The position numbers were made by a program, and so were the translations under genes. Below, in pieces: positions 1 through 9,664 of a stretch of DNA of 64,000 nt (the first letter of the stretch is position 1; every line of letters begins with the position of its first letter). This stretch comes from Diplolepis rosae (taxonomy: Eukaryota > Arthropoda > Insecta > Hymenoptera > Diplolepididae): NCBI GenBank assembly GCA_030998225.1, contig JAPYXD010000704.1, forward strand, positions 7,502,001 to 7,566,000, written 5' to 3'. Under the pieces are notes generated by a model. It saw only the letters and a program-made list of their open reading frames with translations, did not search any database and was not told where the DNA came from.

Positions 1-96
1 CGAGAACACAATGTATCTCCTCATCAGGGAATAAAGCTCTTATTACTTTACCAAAATTAGTATTAAATTTTTAAATCTGTAATAATAAATTGTTTA
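1..96 (-). repeat. Penelope-like terminal repeat, inverted copy (left)
   Basis: Exact reverse complement of 3136-3231. It contains the CTGATGA part of the hammerhead-like core on the minus strand near positions 21-27. The GAAAC half would lie at or before position 1, so the motif is cut by the window edge. Confidence 0.92.
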
Positions 97-132
97 TTAG
101 CTTCATTAATTCCTACTTATCTCTTAGATAAC

Positions 133-841
133 ATGATTTCTTATCAGAATGACTTAAACTCTAAGATCCACAATAATAAAATTATATTAGACAAAAAAAT
201 TGAAAATTTAAAAACAAAGCAAATCCATTCTGTCGATAAAATTTGTTTAAACAAACATAAAAACAGTAATAATCCAGATCCGTGGTTAATTAATTATCCT
301 AACATTATCTTACCAGATTCTTTTTCTGACATTATCAGATTGGGTGACAAATTTAGCTCTAGTTTTGTATCTTCTAAAAGCGAACATATTTTTGAAATTG
401 TAAAAGATCTGGAAACCAATATACATAAAATTCCTGAAGAGAAGCGAGACGAATTTAGACACAAAGTTCTTTCATTATCTTCAAAATATATAAACAAACC
501 AAAACATATCTCAGACTTTGATAGATCAATAGCTATGAAAATAAAATCTACACAGGAGTTTTTAAAAGACGAAAAACAATTACTTGTAACAAAAGCTGAT
601 AAAGGAAATATCACGGTAGTTTTAAACAAATCTGATTATAACAAAAAAATGAATGACCTTCTTAATGATGAATCAACATATGAAAAAATTGACTCAAATC
701 CACTATCACAATTACAAAAAAATGTTTTCAAAAAACGAGACAACTGGAGAAAGAAAGGTTATTTAAACGAAAATATAAAAAGAAAATACTTAATCACTTC
801 GAATACCTTATTGGCTAGAATTTATGGATTATCAAAAGTAC
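133..841 (+). pseudogene. Penelope-like reverse transcriptase, N-terminal part
   Basis: Open from 133 to a stop at 862-864. The last codons after about 846 belong to an inserted miniature element. The translation has the hallmark N-terminal block of Penelope reverse transcriptases: ADKGNITVVLNKSDY at roughly residues 155-170, then LARIYGLSKVHN at the end, corresponding to the family's R-x-YGLPK-hH motif. The protein would act in target-primed reverse transcription of its own RNA. The reading frame resumes unchanged at about 1060, because the insertion plus duplication is 213 bp, a multiple of three, but the insert supplies a stop. The ATG at 133 is the first in frame; the true start could be further upstream. 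Confidence 0.88.
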
Positions 842-846
842 ATAAT

Positions 847-1054
847 AGTACATTGTGCAACTAGGGAAAAAAAAATTTATTTTGCGAGTGTGAAGTTTGA
901 TGCCCGAGCAAAGCGAGGGTAACAACCACATGAGTAAAATAAATGTTTTTCCCGTGTTGCACACGATTTTTTTTCTACTAGCGGGTCAGAAAGTGGATTT
1001 GTTTGCCCCGCACGGGGCAATACAGTCCACTTTATGGGCCGCTAGTAGAAAAAA
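847..1054. mobile_element. Double-hairpin miniature element, copy 1
   Basis: This 208-bp insertion sits inside the reverse transcriptase and is flanked by ATAAT at 842-846 and 1055-1059. It is made of two adjacent inverted repeats. Hairpin 1 (about 853-963) pairs TTGTGCAACTAGGGAAAAA with its near complement ending GTTGCACA. Hairpin 2 (about 967-1054) pairs TTTTTCTACTAGC with GCTAGTAGAAAAA and has an inner GCCCCGCACGGGGC stem. A second copy lies at about 19,570-19,736 in reverse orientation, which shows this is a mobile family. No coding capacity. The superfamily is not known to me; a 5-bp duplication is only suggestive. Confidence 0.85.
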
Positions 1055-1059
1055 ATAAT

Positions 1060-1694
1060 TATCTACTAAGACCGGTAGTTTCTTGCGTAAACTGTCCCAC
1101 ATATAATATGTCTAAAATTTTCAACAAGATCCTTAACGATTTATCTTTCAGAGAAACCATAATAAAAAACCAAATTCCAAATAATTACATAATGATTTCA
1201 TTGGATGTGATGTCACTATTCACTATAATATTCCTATAAAACTAATACAAAAAAGCATAGATAAAAGATGGCACTATATTGAAAAATGCACAAAATTACC
1301 TTTAGAAGAATTTAAAGATGGAATAGAATTCTTAATGAACAACACATTTTTTCAGTTTAATAACTTTTATTACAGACAATCGTTTGGAACACCTATGGGC
1401 TCACCAATTTCTCCTATTTTAGCTAACTTAGTAACGCAAGATTTAGAAACAAACGTTTTAGAAAAATTTGATTTTAATATTCCAGTTTATTATAGATATG
1501 TGGATGATACGATTATGTTCATTCCGAAAGATAAAGTGGAAGAAGTCTTAACCAAATTTAACAATTATCATGATAGACTCCAATTTTCATATGAAATTGA
1601 AAATGAACACAATTTGATAAATTTTTTGAATTTAACCATCATAAAAAATGAAGATAATTCCATAAAAACTAATTGGTTCCGCAAAAATACTTAA
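1060..1694 (+). pseudogene. Penelope-like reverse transcriptase, catalytic part
   Basis: Resumes with LLRPVVS, then SLDVMSLFT at about 1200-1226, where a one-base loss shifts the frame. The new frame (about 1228-1694) holds the catalytic core: SFGTPMGSPISPILANL (about 1380-1430) and YRYVDD, with the YVDD metal-binding residues at 1497-1508. It then runs into a premature TAA at 1692-1694. The same frame continues beyond the stop with a conserved S-G-R-F-L-N-Y tail to about 1778. Both Asp residues of YVDD are present, so decay came from frameshift and stop rather than loss of the active site. Confidence 0.9.
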
Positions 1695-1932
1695 TCTGGT
1701 AGATTTCTAAATTATTTTTCTAACCATCCTTTACAAAAAATCGGAATAATAAAAAATTTGGTTGACTCCGCTATTAAATGAGAGAATCAAAAAACCCAAA
1801 CAAAACATAGATATTGAAAAGAAAGAAAAAGAAAAAATTATCACAATTCCTTACTATGGCACTATTTCTGAAAATATAAAGAGAGTTTTAAACAAATATC
1901 AAATAAACACCATTTACAGGATAAATTCTTTA
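1695..1932 (+). pseudogene. Penelope-like element, reverse transcriptase thumb and linker region
   Basis: The frame of the catalytic part continues past the stop as a Penelope-type segment (NHPLQKKIGIIKNLVDSAIK) to a TGA at 1779. A second frameshift follows. From about 1780 the +1 frame reads ITIPYYGTISENIKRVL, matching the PYxxGxSExIKRxL segment that Penelope proteins carry between the polymerase and the endonuclease. The segment is then cut by a TTAA-flanked insertion after 1932. Confidence 0.82.
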
Positions 1933-1936
1933 TTAA

Positions 1937-2293
1937 GGCCATGGACCAACCGGATCAAGTGACTTGATTCCTACCTTATCATCATTTTCCATTTGTGTAA
2001 CCCCATTTCTGTAAAAAATGAGATAATAAGTTGAAAATTTGTGAGAGTAAATGAAATGCACAAAGGCAAGTCTGTCTGGTCATAAATGTTTATTATTATA
2101 AAAAAAAATGTTTGCAAAGAAATTTTTTTTCATAATTATGAACATTTATGACCAGAGAGACCTATAATAATGTATTTTATTTGATTCTACAAATTTTCAG
2201 TTACTTTTCTCAATTTTTATAGAAATAGGGTTACACAAACTGAAATGCCGGTAAAGTAGGAATCTAGTCACGTGACCAGCTTGGTCCATGGCC
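1937..2293. mobile_element. TTAA-flanked miniature inverted-repeat element
   Basis: A 357-bp non-coding insertion with exact TTAA at 1933-1936 and 2294-2297. The termini GGCCATGGACCAA and TTGGTCCATGGCC are perfect inverted repeats, and similarity continues inward for about 70 bp at roughly 80% identity by eye. Removing the element and one TTAA (361 bp) joins the Penelope frame upstream to the endonuclease frame downstream exactly. TTAA target sites are typical of piggyBac-type transposases, so it is probably a non-autonomous piggyBac-like MITE. A partial copy of one end lies near 14,605-14,640. Confidence 0.88.
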
Positions 2294-2297
2294 TTAA

Positions 2298-2689
2298 ACA
2301 GGTTTGTAAGATTAGGTAAGGATCCTGTATCTTCATCAGAGAAAAATAATGTAGTTCATAAATTTAATTGCAAGTGTGGTAAAACATACGTGGGACAGAC
2401 AAAAAGACCTTTACATATTCGTAGAGATGAGCACAAAAATAACATAAAACTCAACCCAAAATATCATAATGTCATTTCCAAACACATTCTTGAAAATGAA
2501 AATAATAGTTTATCACATGAAATTTTGTGGAATGATTTTAAAATTGTCCATCAAGAAAAAAACTTTCAAAAAAGATCTTTCGCAGAAATGGTTTTCATAA
2601 AAAAAGAAAAAAACAATAGTCTAAACAAAGTCTCAGATTTGGAACATTTTAACCAATCTTATAATGCTATTTTGGAATTCCTTTTATAA
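2298..2689 (+). pseudogene. Penelope-like GIY-YIG endonuclease domain
   Basis: This is the C-terminal endonuclease that nicks target DNA for insertion of Penelope-like elements. Visible features in order: VVHKFNC; CKCGKTYVGQTKR, the zinc-finger-like CxC plus the YIG-equivalent YVG and the conserved GQT; RRDEHK with the catalytic Arg; and FAEMVFIKKEKNNSLN with the catalytic Glu near the end. It ends at TAA 2687-2689. This module is open and well preserved, but it is cut off from its reverse transcriptase by the TTAA element just upstream. The ATG at 2288 lies in the inserted element and is accidental. Confidence 0.9.
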
Positions 2690-3135
2690 AAGTTGAAAAA
2701 AATCCAATTATTTTGTTTTTTTTTCCACTTACTTATGTGTTGGTTTCCATTTCTTACTTAATTTATAAATTTATGTAAGAATTTAATTTTAATTTTTTTA
2801 AAAAAAGCTGAAGAAAAAAATCTCACCTTATCTTATGTTGTTTTCTTAAATTTTATTTTAGTTTTAAACAAATTTGACTTCTTATTGACTCCGTAATTTT
2901 AAACTTCGACGATACGCTCCTGTTTATATTATAGTAATAAGTAAATGACAATTTTAAAATTCAGTTAAGTCGTGAGCAGAGCCGTGTGCTCTTGCTTCCT
3001 AACAAAATTTCATACTTGTTTAACCTTACAATGTTTGTAAATTATCATGTTTTATATTTTTACTTTTCCAATTTTTAAGGTACATACTTTTTTATAATAA
3101 TACTTTTATAATATTTTATCTGTTACAATCGCTGT
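2690..3135 (+). other. Penelope-like element 3' untranslated region
   Basis: AT-rich non-coding stretch between the endonuclease stop and the right terminal repeat. I see no open frame or further insertion in it. Confidence 0.6.
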
Positions 3136-3231
3136 AAAACAATTTATTATTACAGATTTAAAAATTTAATACTAATTTTGGTAAAGTAATAAGAGCTTTA
3201 TTCCCTGATGAGGAGATACATTGTGTTCTCG
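3136..3231 (+). repeat. Penelope-like terminal repeat (right)
   Basis: Exact reverse complement of 1-96. It carries the first half of the hammerhead-like core. Confidence 0.92.
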
Positions 3232-3275
3232 AAACGTTGGAACTGTTTTTTTAAAATAAAATGACTTGGTCCGAA
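3190..3275 (+). ncRNA. Hammerhead-ribozyme-like motif of the Penelope-like element
   Basis: CTGATGA at 3205-3211 and GAAAC at 3231-3235 are the two invariant hammerhead core strands. Between them GAGA and TCTC can pair as stem II with one extra G. The flanking TTTATT (upstream) and AATAAA (about 3255) could contribute to stem I. Penelope-like elements are known to carry such motifs in their terminal repeats. I cannot place the cleavage site or a clean stem III, so activity is unproven and the copy may be decayed. Confidence 0.55.
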
Positions 3276-3299
3276 AGTGTCGTTTTTCTTTCAAACACA

Positions 3300-4180
3300 T
3301 TTGATGTGTACTACACTTGAATTTTTAATATTCTCGGACGTAAAAAGATCAACATACTGACAATTAAGTAATTTTTCGACTATTGACCAATTATTTTCTC
3401 ATTAACTTGTGAAATGAAAAATTTAATATTTAATTTTTCCAATCTGGAGTTTTCAATATTTTGGAGTAAAGTCGGTTATCAAACATTAAAATTGCATAAG
3501 TTTTATTGGAAATTTTATTATTCCACACATTACTGTAGATAAGTGAAATTCTCCCTTTTTAAACAATATTTATGAAAGTTTTATATAATTACAATTAATC
3601 AGTATGTATAATTTTGCGCAGTTTATTATTGTGATCAATACCACATGTGTAATATTATGTTTCGAGACGCATTTTTTATAAATGAAAACCAACAGCAACA
3701 TTTTAACATTTATATTACTGTTTATTACATTTATCATCAAGACTTTTCTTTTTTTCTGGAAATATTCAAAAATACACCTGATAAGCATAGATATTTTTAT
3801 TATTATATTATTATATTTTTAGTATTTTGAGTACATACCGTCAAATAAGTCAATTCCATGTTCAATACTCGCAAAAATCTTTTTTATACACTTTTTTACT
3901 ATGTACATACAATTATTCACATAGCATTACTGACAGACTGACTGCACGCATCATATAATGCGCATAACAGCGCATAGCAACAAGTAGGATATGGAGGGGA
4001 TCCCTCTCGCGCTCGATGCAGAGAGGTCTCCGCTGCTTGAGCTTCTCGTTATAGGGAATCTCGAGTGTATGTTGAAGTCACTTATTCTCGAAAAGCTTGA
4101 AACAAAAAAAATAAGGAAATAACAGAACACAGATTTCCCAAATTGGTCCCATATGAGCGATAGAGCTTACCTAAGATTTA
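3300..4180. other. AT-rich intergenic DNA with a short GC-rich patch
   Basis: No gene recognised. A GC-richer patch at about 3940-4080 stands out and contains a small stem, CCTCTC with GAGAGG around a 12-base loop. The short open frames at 3570-3830 overlap on both strands and have no family features. Confidence 0.4.
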
Positions 4181-4194
4181 TAATGCCTCACAAA

Positions 4195-4805
4195 TTAATA
4201 ATGATCCTGGTTTCAATGGGCATATTTATATGTTTTCAATCTCCAGGAACTTAATAAATTCAAATTTCGAATTTTTCCGTCTCTTCAAGGAAGTACACTC
4301 GCAAGAATAAGCCTCAGGAAAAAATAAATAATTTTTCTTCTAAGAATAGAAATATTATTATTGAAGGGATCATTCAAAAAAGAAAAGATTATTTCCCATG
4401 AAAAAAATTTGAAATACAGAAAAATAATTTTATCAATAAATTTCATTTTTGCCCCAACTTTTTTTTTTATCGCTCCTTACCAAATTTCAAAAAATTATCC
4501 CTTTTTAATAAATTCAAATCACTTTTTCAAGAAAAAGATTCCCTACAACTTAACAATTTCCAATTTTCGAAAATGAATAAATTATTATCAAATTCAGCAA
4601 TTTTTTTATAAAAATTTCGTTTTGGAAAATGTTTTTTCTCTTTCAAAATAGCCCTTCAATAATAATATTGCTATTCTTGAAAGCAAAATTATCTATTTTT
4701 GCCTGAGGCCTAATTTTCGTGGATGAAAACCACCTTAAATTCCTGGAAATTGAAAGCGTTTGAATAAAATACACAAGATTGAATGTAAAGCCTATAATGA
4801 TTTTT
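4195..4805. mobile_element. Foldback element with long inverted arms
   Basis: The left arm (about 4195-4450) and the right arm (about 4560-4805) are inverted copies. The best-matching part is 4311-4378 against about 4640-4707, sharing GCCTCAGG, then ATATTATTATTGAAGGG. Outer matches include TTCAATCTCCAGGAACTTAA against its diverged inverted partner. Arms are diverged and contain indels, so the element is old. Ends are approximate and no target duplication was identified. Confidence 0.7.
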
Positions 4806-4809
4806 TTCA

Positions 4810-6020
4810 AGGAAAGATTTTTTTATCGAATAGTGAAACAAACACCATAGAGAAATCAAGAAAATCTGATCAAATAGTTAAGGGTAAGGTTTGAAATTTG
4901 TTTTTCGAAAACAGGATTTTCCATTGTATGCGATCTTCAGCTACTTGTTGCAGGACGTCAGAAAAGCTAACAACGGGTGTTTTATTCGTCAAGCACAAAT
5001 ACAAAGTCAGTGCATGTGGACGAACAAAGCTGAGCTTTCGTTATCAAGAAAAATACGCTTTCCTACATCCATAAGGAGGATTACGACACGAGTGTGGAAC
5101 ACATAATTGGAAGACGATGACTCTGTAATTCTCAGACATGAATTTATCATTATTGGACGTTTTTACTATATGTACCATGCAATATGTACATTTTTCTATA
5201 ACAACATTTTCGTCATCCTGATGGGGTATAAGAATGGTTTTTCCCATTTTGCTAACGTCAGTGAAAAATTTTCAATATTTCTTTTGTATCATGGAGTATT
5301 TGTACGTATATTCTTACTCAAAAGTAACACTTGAAAGAAGAATAAATGAATGTAATTTATTTCCTTCTAATATTAAATATATTGCCTTTTATTGATAGAA
5401 AAATTTCAATGGCCAACTTCCAAACAAGATTTTTCAATCACATTTGAAAGTTTCTACAGGATAATTTTGAAGTGCTAGCAGTAAAATAAATTTAAATTAC
5501 AAACCAAAATAAAATTATTAGAATTTTTATGTCCAATTTAAAAAGCTAAGAAATTTTGAAGATAAAAACAAACAATTATTGGATATAATGATTATGATGC
5601 CCACTAAATCTTAACCAATTATAATTATACCATATTGCATAATTCAGGCGGCATACTTATAACTGACAATCAGTGTACATGCACTATTTCGCAGTGAATT
5701 TTACTGATTTCGATTTGGAGAGTATATAATTTATCCTAGATGGTAAATAAGTTGAAATTTAAGTAAATACTATATTTACGTAAAGGTTGAATTTATACAC
5801 CAATCAAGTTATAATCATTAAAGGGCTATTCTACTTTGAAACTTTCGAGAAAAAAAAGAGAACAAAATGGAAACAAGTCAGATTGGAAGAAATTGAAAAT
5901 TTTGAAGAAGCAGAAGGTAGTTCATACGGTGCAGATATCGCAGATTAACTTTAGGTAAGATTTTTTCATGACTTTTTCACTAAAAACAACTTTAAACGCA
6001 TTTTTCCGAAAACCATGTTT
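4810..6020. other. AT-rich DNA, possible exon-like remnant near 5860-5955
   Basis: Mostly featureless. At about 5860-5945 a short frame reads KWKQVRLEEIENFEEAEG and stops at 5944-5946. It is followed by a splice-donor-like AG/GTAAGA at about 5952. A matching acceptor-like TTTTTTGTTGTAG lies at about 6283-6295. This could be a broken exon pair of a transposon or host gene, but I do not recognise the protein. Confidence 0.3.
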
Positions 6021-6026
6021 TTAAAA

Positions 6027-6332
6027 CGGTGTCCCTAGTTGCAAAAAAATCGCTCGACCGATTATTCTGAAATTTTTACCGGATATGTAAAACACTTTGG
6101 TGTAGTCCCTGACGTTCTCCTTTTTTCCAAAAAAAATTTGTATTAACAATTTTTTGTAAAAAATAACTTGCAAAAAATCCACTTTTTTAGTTTTTTCGCT
6201 GCTGCTTCAAAAAATTTTTTTCAAGAAACCAAAAACGTCAGGGACAAGTAAACGCAATCATGAAACTAATTTGTTATTACTTTTTTGTTGTAGGATCACT
6301 TCCTGAGTCTGTATCAGGGACACCGTTCACCT
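6027..6332. repeat. Nested inverted repeats (possible foldback element)
   Basis: The outer arms are AACGGTGTCCCT (about 6027-6040) and AGGGACACCGTT (about 6317-6330). The inner arms are TCCCTGACGTT (about 6106-6118) and AACGTCAGGGA (about 6234-6246). Both pairs are perfect over 11-12 bases and share the same centre, which is unlikely by chance. Confidence 0.6.
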
Positions 6333-6339
6333 TTGCCCC

Positions 6340-8750
6340 GAGCGCAGTCTCGAATTTGCGCACTTATATTTTTTAACTGGGCCGGAATTTCACACTAGAC
6401 ATTTTTTTATTCCATTGTAGTAATAAAATACTACAAAACTCCAAATTTTTGTGTTTTTGTCAGTTATAGTTATTTTTAATCCTTAAAATTTCACAGAAAC
6501 ATTCTTGATAAATAAAATAAATCAATAATTATCAATAATACAATAAAATCATGTGAACAAAAAAAACCAATTTTTTGAACCATTTACTTGGTATTCCCCC
6601 CTTAATAAATAGTCCAAACTCATAAATCCAACTAAAAAATTTCATATTGTAATATCCAGATGTTTTTCTATGTTGATGTCACTAAGATTCTCCAATTCGA
6701 GAGACAAAGAGTAATGCTTTCACTAGAAAGCAGGGGGTCGGTAATTACGAAAAGAAGTCTTTTTACTTTTTTTCGTTCTCATTCTCACCATTCTTTACCA
6801 TTTTTCTTCTCGTTATATCAAAGTAGCGAAGAGCAAATAAAGCGTCTTTCAATTCTAAGAAATCAAAAATCACATCTTTAAGTGCTGAAAAGGTTAAAAA
6901 GATATTTAATAGCAACCTTCTTTTCTTTTTGTTAAAAAAAATACGGAATATGCTCAAATTTTAATAATGTTGTTCTCTTTTTCTATATATTTTTGATACA
7001 AGCTGATCAAAGAGAATAATATTATCAGTGAAATTTCATGACAAAATTTAATTAATCATTATAAAAATGGCATTAATGTTTCGCACTCCAAAAGATGCTA
7101 TGGATCGCTTTTCAGTATTCAAAAAGAATCAACAAAGAATTCAATAGTAATAATTGTAATAATTTCTTATCTAAATGTTAATAAAATTTAAAGTAATTGT
7201 GCCGAATGAGATCGGAAATTGTATTCGGTTCTTTGTAAGTGCTCAATGAAATGTCACGCGAGATCGCGTCCCGATCCCTTTTCAAATAATCGATATGAAA
7301 ACCAGGAAGTCACGGACCGCCGTTAGTAGTCGTTGGAATTTCTCTTCGGGGATGATTTTTCTCTCGGGAAATAACCGAAGGAAGATCAAGAATCATGAGA
7401 CAAAGAAAAGGAAAGGTGCTTTAGGAGGAAGGTCCCCTAAGACAGGAAAGAAATTCTCAGGGCCGTATCTCCGGTAGTATAGATTATGGAAATTGTCCTG
7501 GCTACTGCTTCTCTCCTTGATTGTCCGACTAGTTTGATCGATATAACGAGATATATCACGCAAGTTTTGTTTTGCATACCTGTCAGTGTCCAGAATGTTT
7601 ATGATTTCCTGTTGTATGTGGTTGGTGTAAAATTTGTCATTTTCAAATTAGTTTTCGATTGATCACAAGAATTCAAAAATCCTAACTGCAGAATAAACGT
7701 CACTTCAAAATTTATAAAATTATTCATATTAGTAATAATGTTTGGAATGTTTAATCAAATTCCTGTCTTGCGTGATATTATTAAATCTTACTATTGCATA
7801 AAAGAGTAATCACTTTAACTTTTCTGCCTCAGAAATTTTTCTGAGAAGAAACTTTCAATTCCTAATTCAATCAATAAGAGGAAGAGCAACTAATAACAGA
7901 TTTTTAGCTTTGACTTTAAGGAAGTTAGTATGTAATTTCATAACAGTTAGTAAGAATAAATAATAATTCGATTTTTCTTCGAAGCTCTCAAGATCTACTT
8001 CATTTTTCCCAGGCTTTTCATTTCTTATCCCTCCATCTAATAGAATATTTGTTCATCTTAAAGACTGAAACTTACTACTTTAACAACGTTGCCGTGAATG
8101 ATTCAATTTTTTCTCGTTTGCAAGCCCGTAGGTTTCGCGCTTTATTATGCTCTTAAAAGGAAGGGTTCTCCTATCTTCTTTTTCTTTAAGTAAGCACACT
8201 TTTTAAATTTAAGAGCATCGCAAATTATATGTCTACTACAAAAATGAAAGTTTCTCAAGTTTACTTCGAAACGTACGCCTTAGAAAAAATATCCTTCGCC
8301 TTTTCTCTCCTTTAGATTTGAGAAAAAATAGACGCAAGATAGATAACAAAAACAGCTTCATTAATTTAATTAATATTTAACATAAACTCTAGAATCTCAA
8401 AAAGCTGAAATGAAATTATGATATGCGAAATTTGACGTGACAGGTAAGGGTGGACAGAGTAAACACATAGTTATTGCAAACTCAACGTAACTTAATGCAA
8501 GGCATCACACAATTCAAGATGCACTGAGTAAAATGCAAATTTCTCCTTATGAATTATTAATTAATTTCACCATTATATATTGCTATCACTACCAAGTAAC
8601 GTATGCGCCTGGCGTAGTGTATCATTATCAAAGCAAAATTGAATTGTATTAGATCCAAGGAACAGAATGCAAAAGAAATAAGAAAGTAAAATAATAAATT
8701 ACTATTTGACTTCTTTAATTTTTAACGGCCGAATTTTTTGTGGTGGTGTA
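6340..8750. other. AT-rich intergenic DNA, no gene recognised
   Basis: No transposon or conserved protein recognised. A GC-richer block at about 7250-7480 contains a short basic open frame (7295-7477, 60 residues, rich in Lys and Arg). It resembles no family I know and could be a UTR or an exon remnant. Confidence 0.35.
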
Positions 8751-8753
8751 ACC

Positions 8754-8937
8754 TACACTGTTAAAAATCTTATCAATTTTAATAAACTTTAATATACAAG
8801 TGGGAAATTCAAATCAATAGATTTGTATATTATGAAAAATTAAAAAATTATAAAAAAATTTTAATTTAATATACATTACTGAAAAAAACTTCCATTACAT
8901 GTAATAGAAGTTTAATACAGAAATTTCGAACAGTGTA
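8754..8937. mobile_element. Candidate short MITE with TACACTGTT ends
   Basis: TACACTGTT at 8754-8762 and its reverse complement AACAGTGTA at 8929-8937 bound 184 bp of very AT-rich DNA. The outermost TA could be the target duplication of a Tc1/mariner-type MITE. The arms are short, so confidence is modest. Confidence 0.45.
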
Positions 8938-8999
8938 CATGATACATGGTGGATCTAAATATATAAGTATTCAACGTTCAAAACAATTTTCAGAATTTT

Positions 9000-9660
9000 T
9001 CAACCTTCATAAACCACCCCTAGAGCATCAAAAATTTGTAATATTATTTCTTGTTACTTTATAGGGTTCTAAATCAAATAATAAGCATTTCAAAACACGT
9101 AGGTACGTCGTAAGAAACTCATAAACCATTGCTACTCTAACAAACAACCCCTGAATTTAGAAATACGATTCCTAAAATTAAAAAAATTATAACCTTATTT
9201 CTAGTTATTTTATTACGATGTGGATTGAAGAAAACATACCCCAAAATGTGTACCTATATTAAACAAAATTTTGAAACTATTGCAATCTTTACAAACCACC
9301 CCTGAATTTTGATAAAGGAACCCTAAAAGAAATAATTCTTGATCATATTTCCTGTTATTTAATCCTATTTTGAATTATAAAATAACTATTTCGCAATATG
9401 ATCTTAAAATGAAGAAAAATCTGTTTTTAAGTATATTCCCACTTCTGGAGGTGTTTTTTGGAGTTCTGCTATTATTAAGGGTAGTTCTTTCGTAGACCTT
9501 TTCAAAAATAATTTGGATGTCGATTCCAAATACATGTATGATCTGAAAACGAACCAATGTCTATTTTTTAGATTTATTCCCACTCCTGGGGTTGGTTTTT
9601 ACCGTATTATTATAGTTGAGAGTAGTTTTGTTCTAAACCTTTCTCGCACATTTTTTAAAT
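9000..9660. repeat. Diverged repeat cluster with an orientation switch
   Basis: Three direct units start at AAACCACCCC/AAACAACCCC near 9011, 9142 and 9293. Two further units start with TATTCCCAC near 9434 and 9575, each followed by a GGTTGGTTTTT-like stretch. The latter look like the first set in inverted orientation, so the cluster reads three units forward and two reversed. Units are about 130-150 bp and poorly conserved. Open frames at 9375-9695 fall inside this repeat and are not genes. Confidence 0.5.
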
Positions 9661-9664
9661 ATAA

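Larger units (their letters stand above)
1..3300 (+). mobile_element. Penelope-like retroelement, decayed, with inverted terminal repeats
   Basis: A reverse transcriptase region (133 to about 1959) is followed by a GIY-YIG endonuclease region (to 2689). That domain order is diagnostic of Penelope-like elements. The first 96 bases are the exact reverse complement of 3136-3231, so the element carries terminal repeats in inverted orientation, a known arrangement for this class. The right repeat continues past 3231 into an A/T-rich tail ending near 3270-3300. The left repeat runs off the window start, so the left end is not seen. The coding region is dead: it has two miniature-element insertions, at least two frameshifts and an internal stop. 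The right boundary is approximate because no target-site duplication can be checked. Confidence 0.9.

Noticed and set aside
294..629. Minus-strand open frame of 111 codons.
   Set aside because: Antisense shadow of the Penelope reverse transcriptase.
6660..6957. Overlapping short open frames on both strands.
   Set aside because: No domain, no conserved motif and composition like the surrounding AT-rich DNA.
7295..7477. Short basic open frame as a possible ribosomal or nuclear protein.
   Set aside because: Only 60 codons, low complexity Lys/Arg content and no recognisable motif; not supported as a gene.
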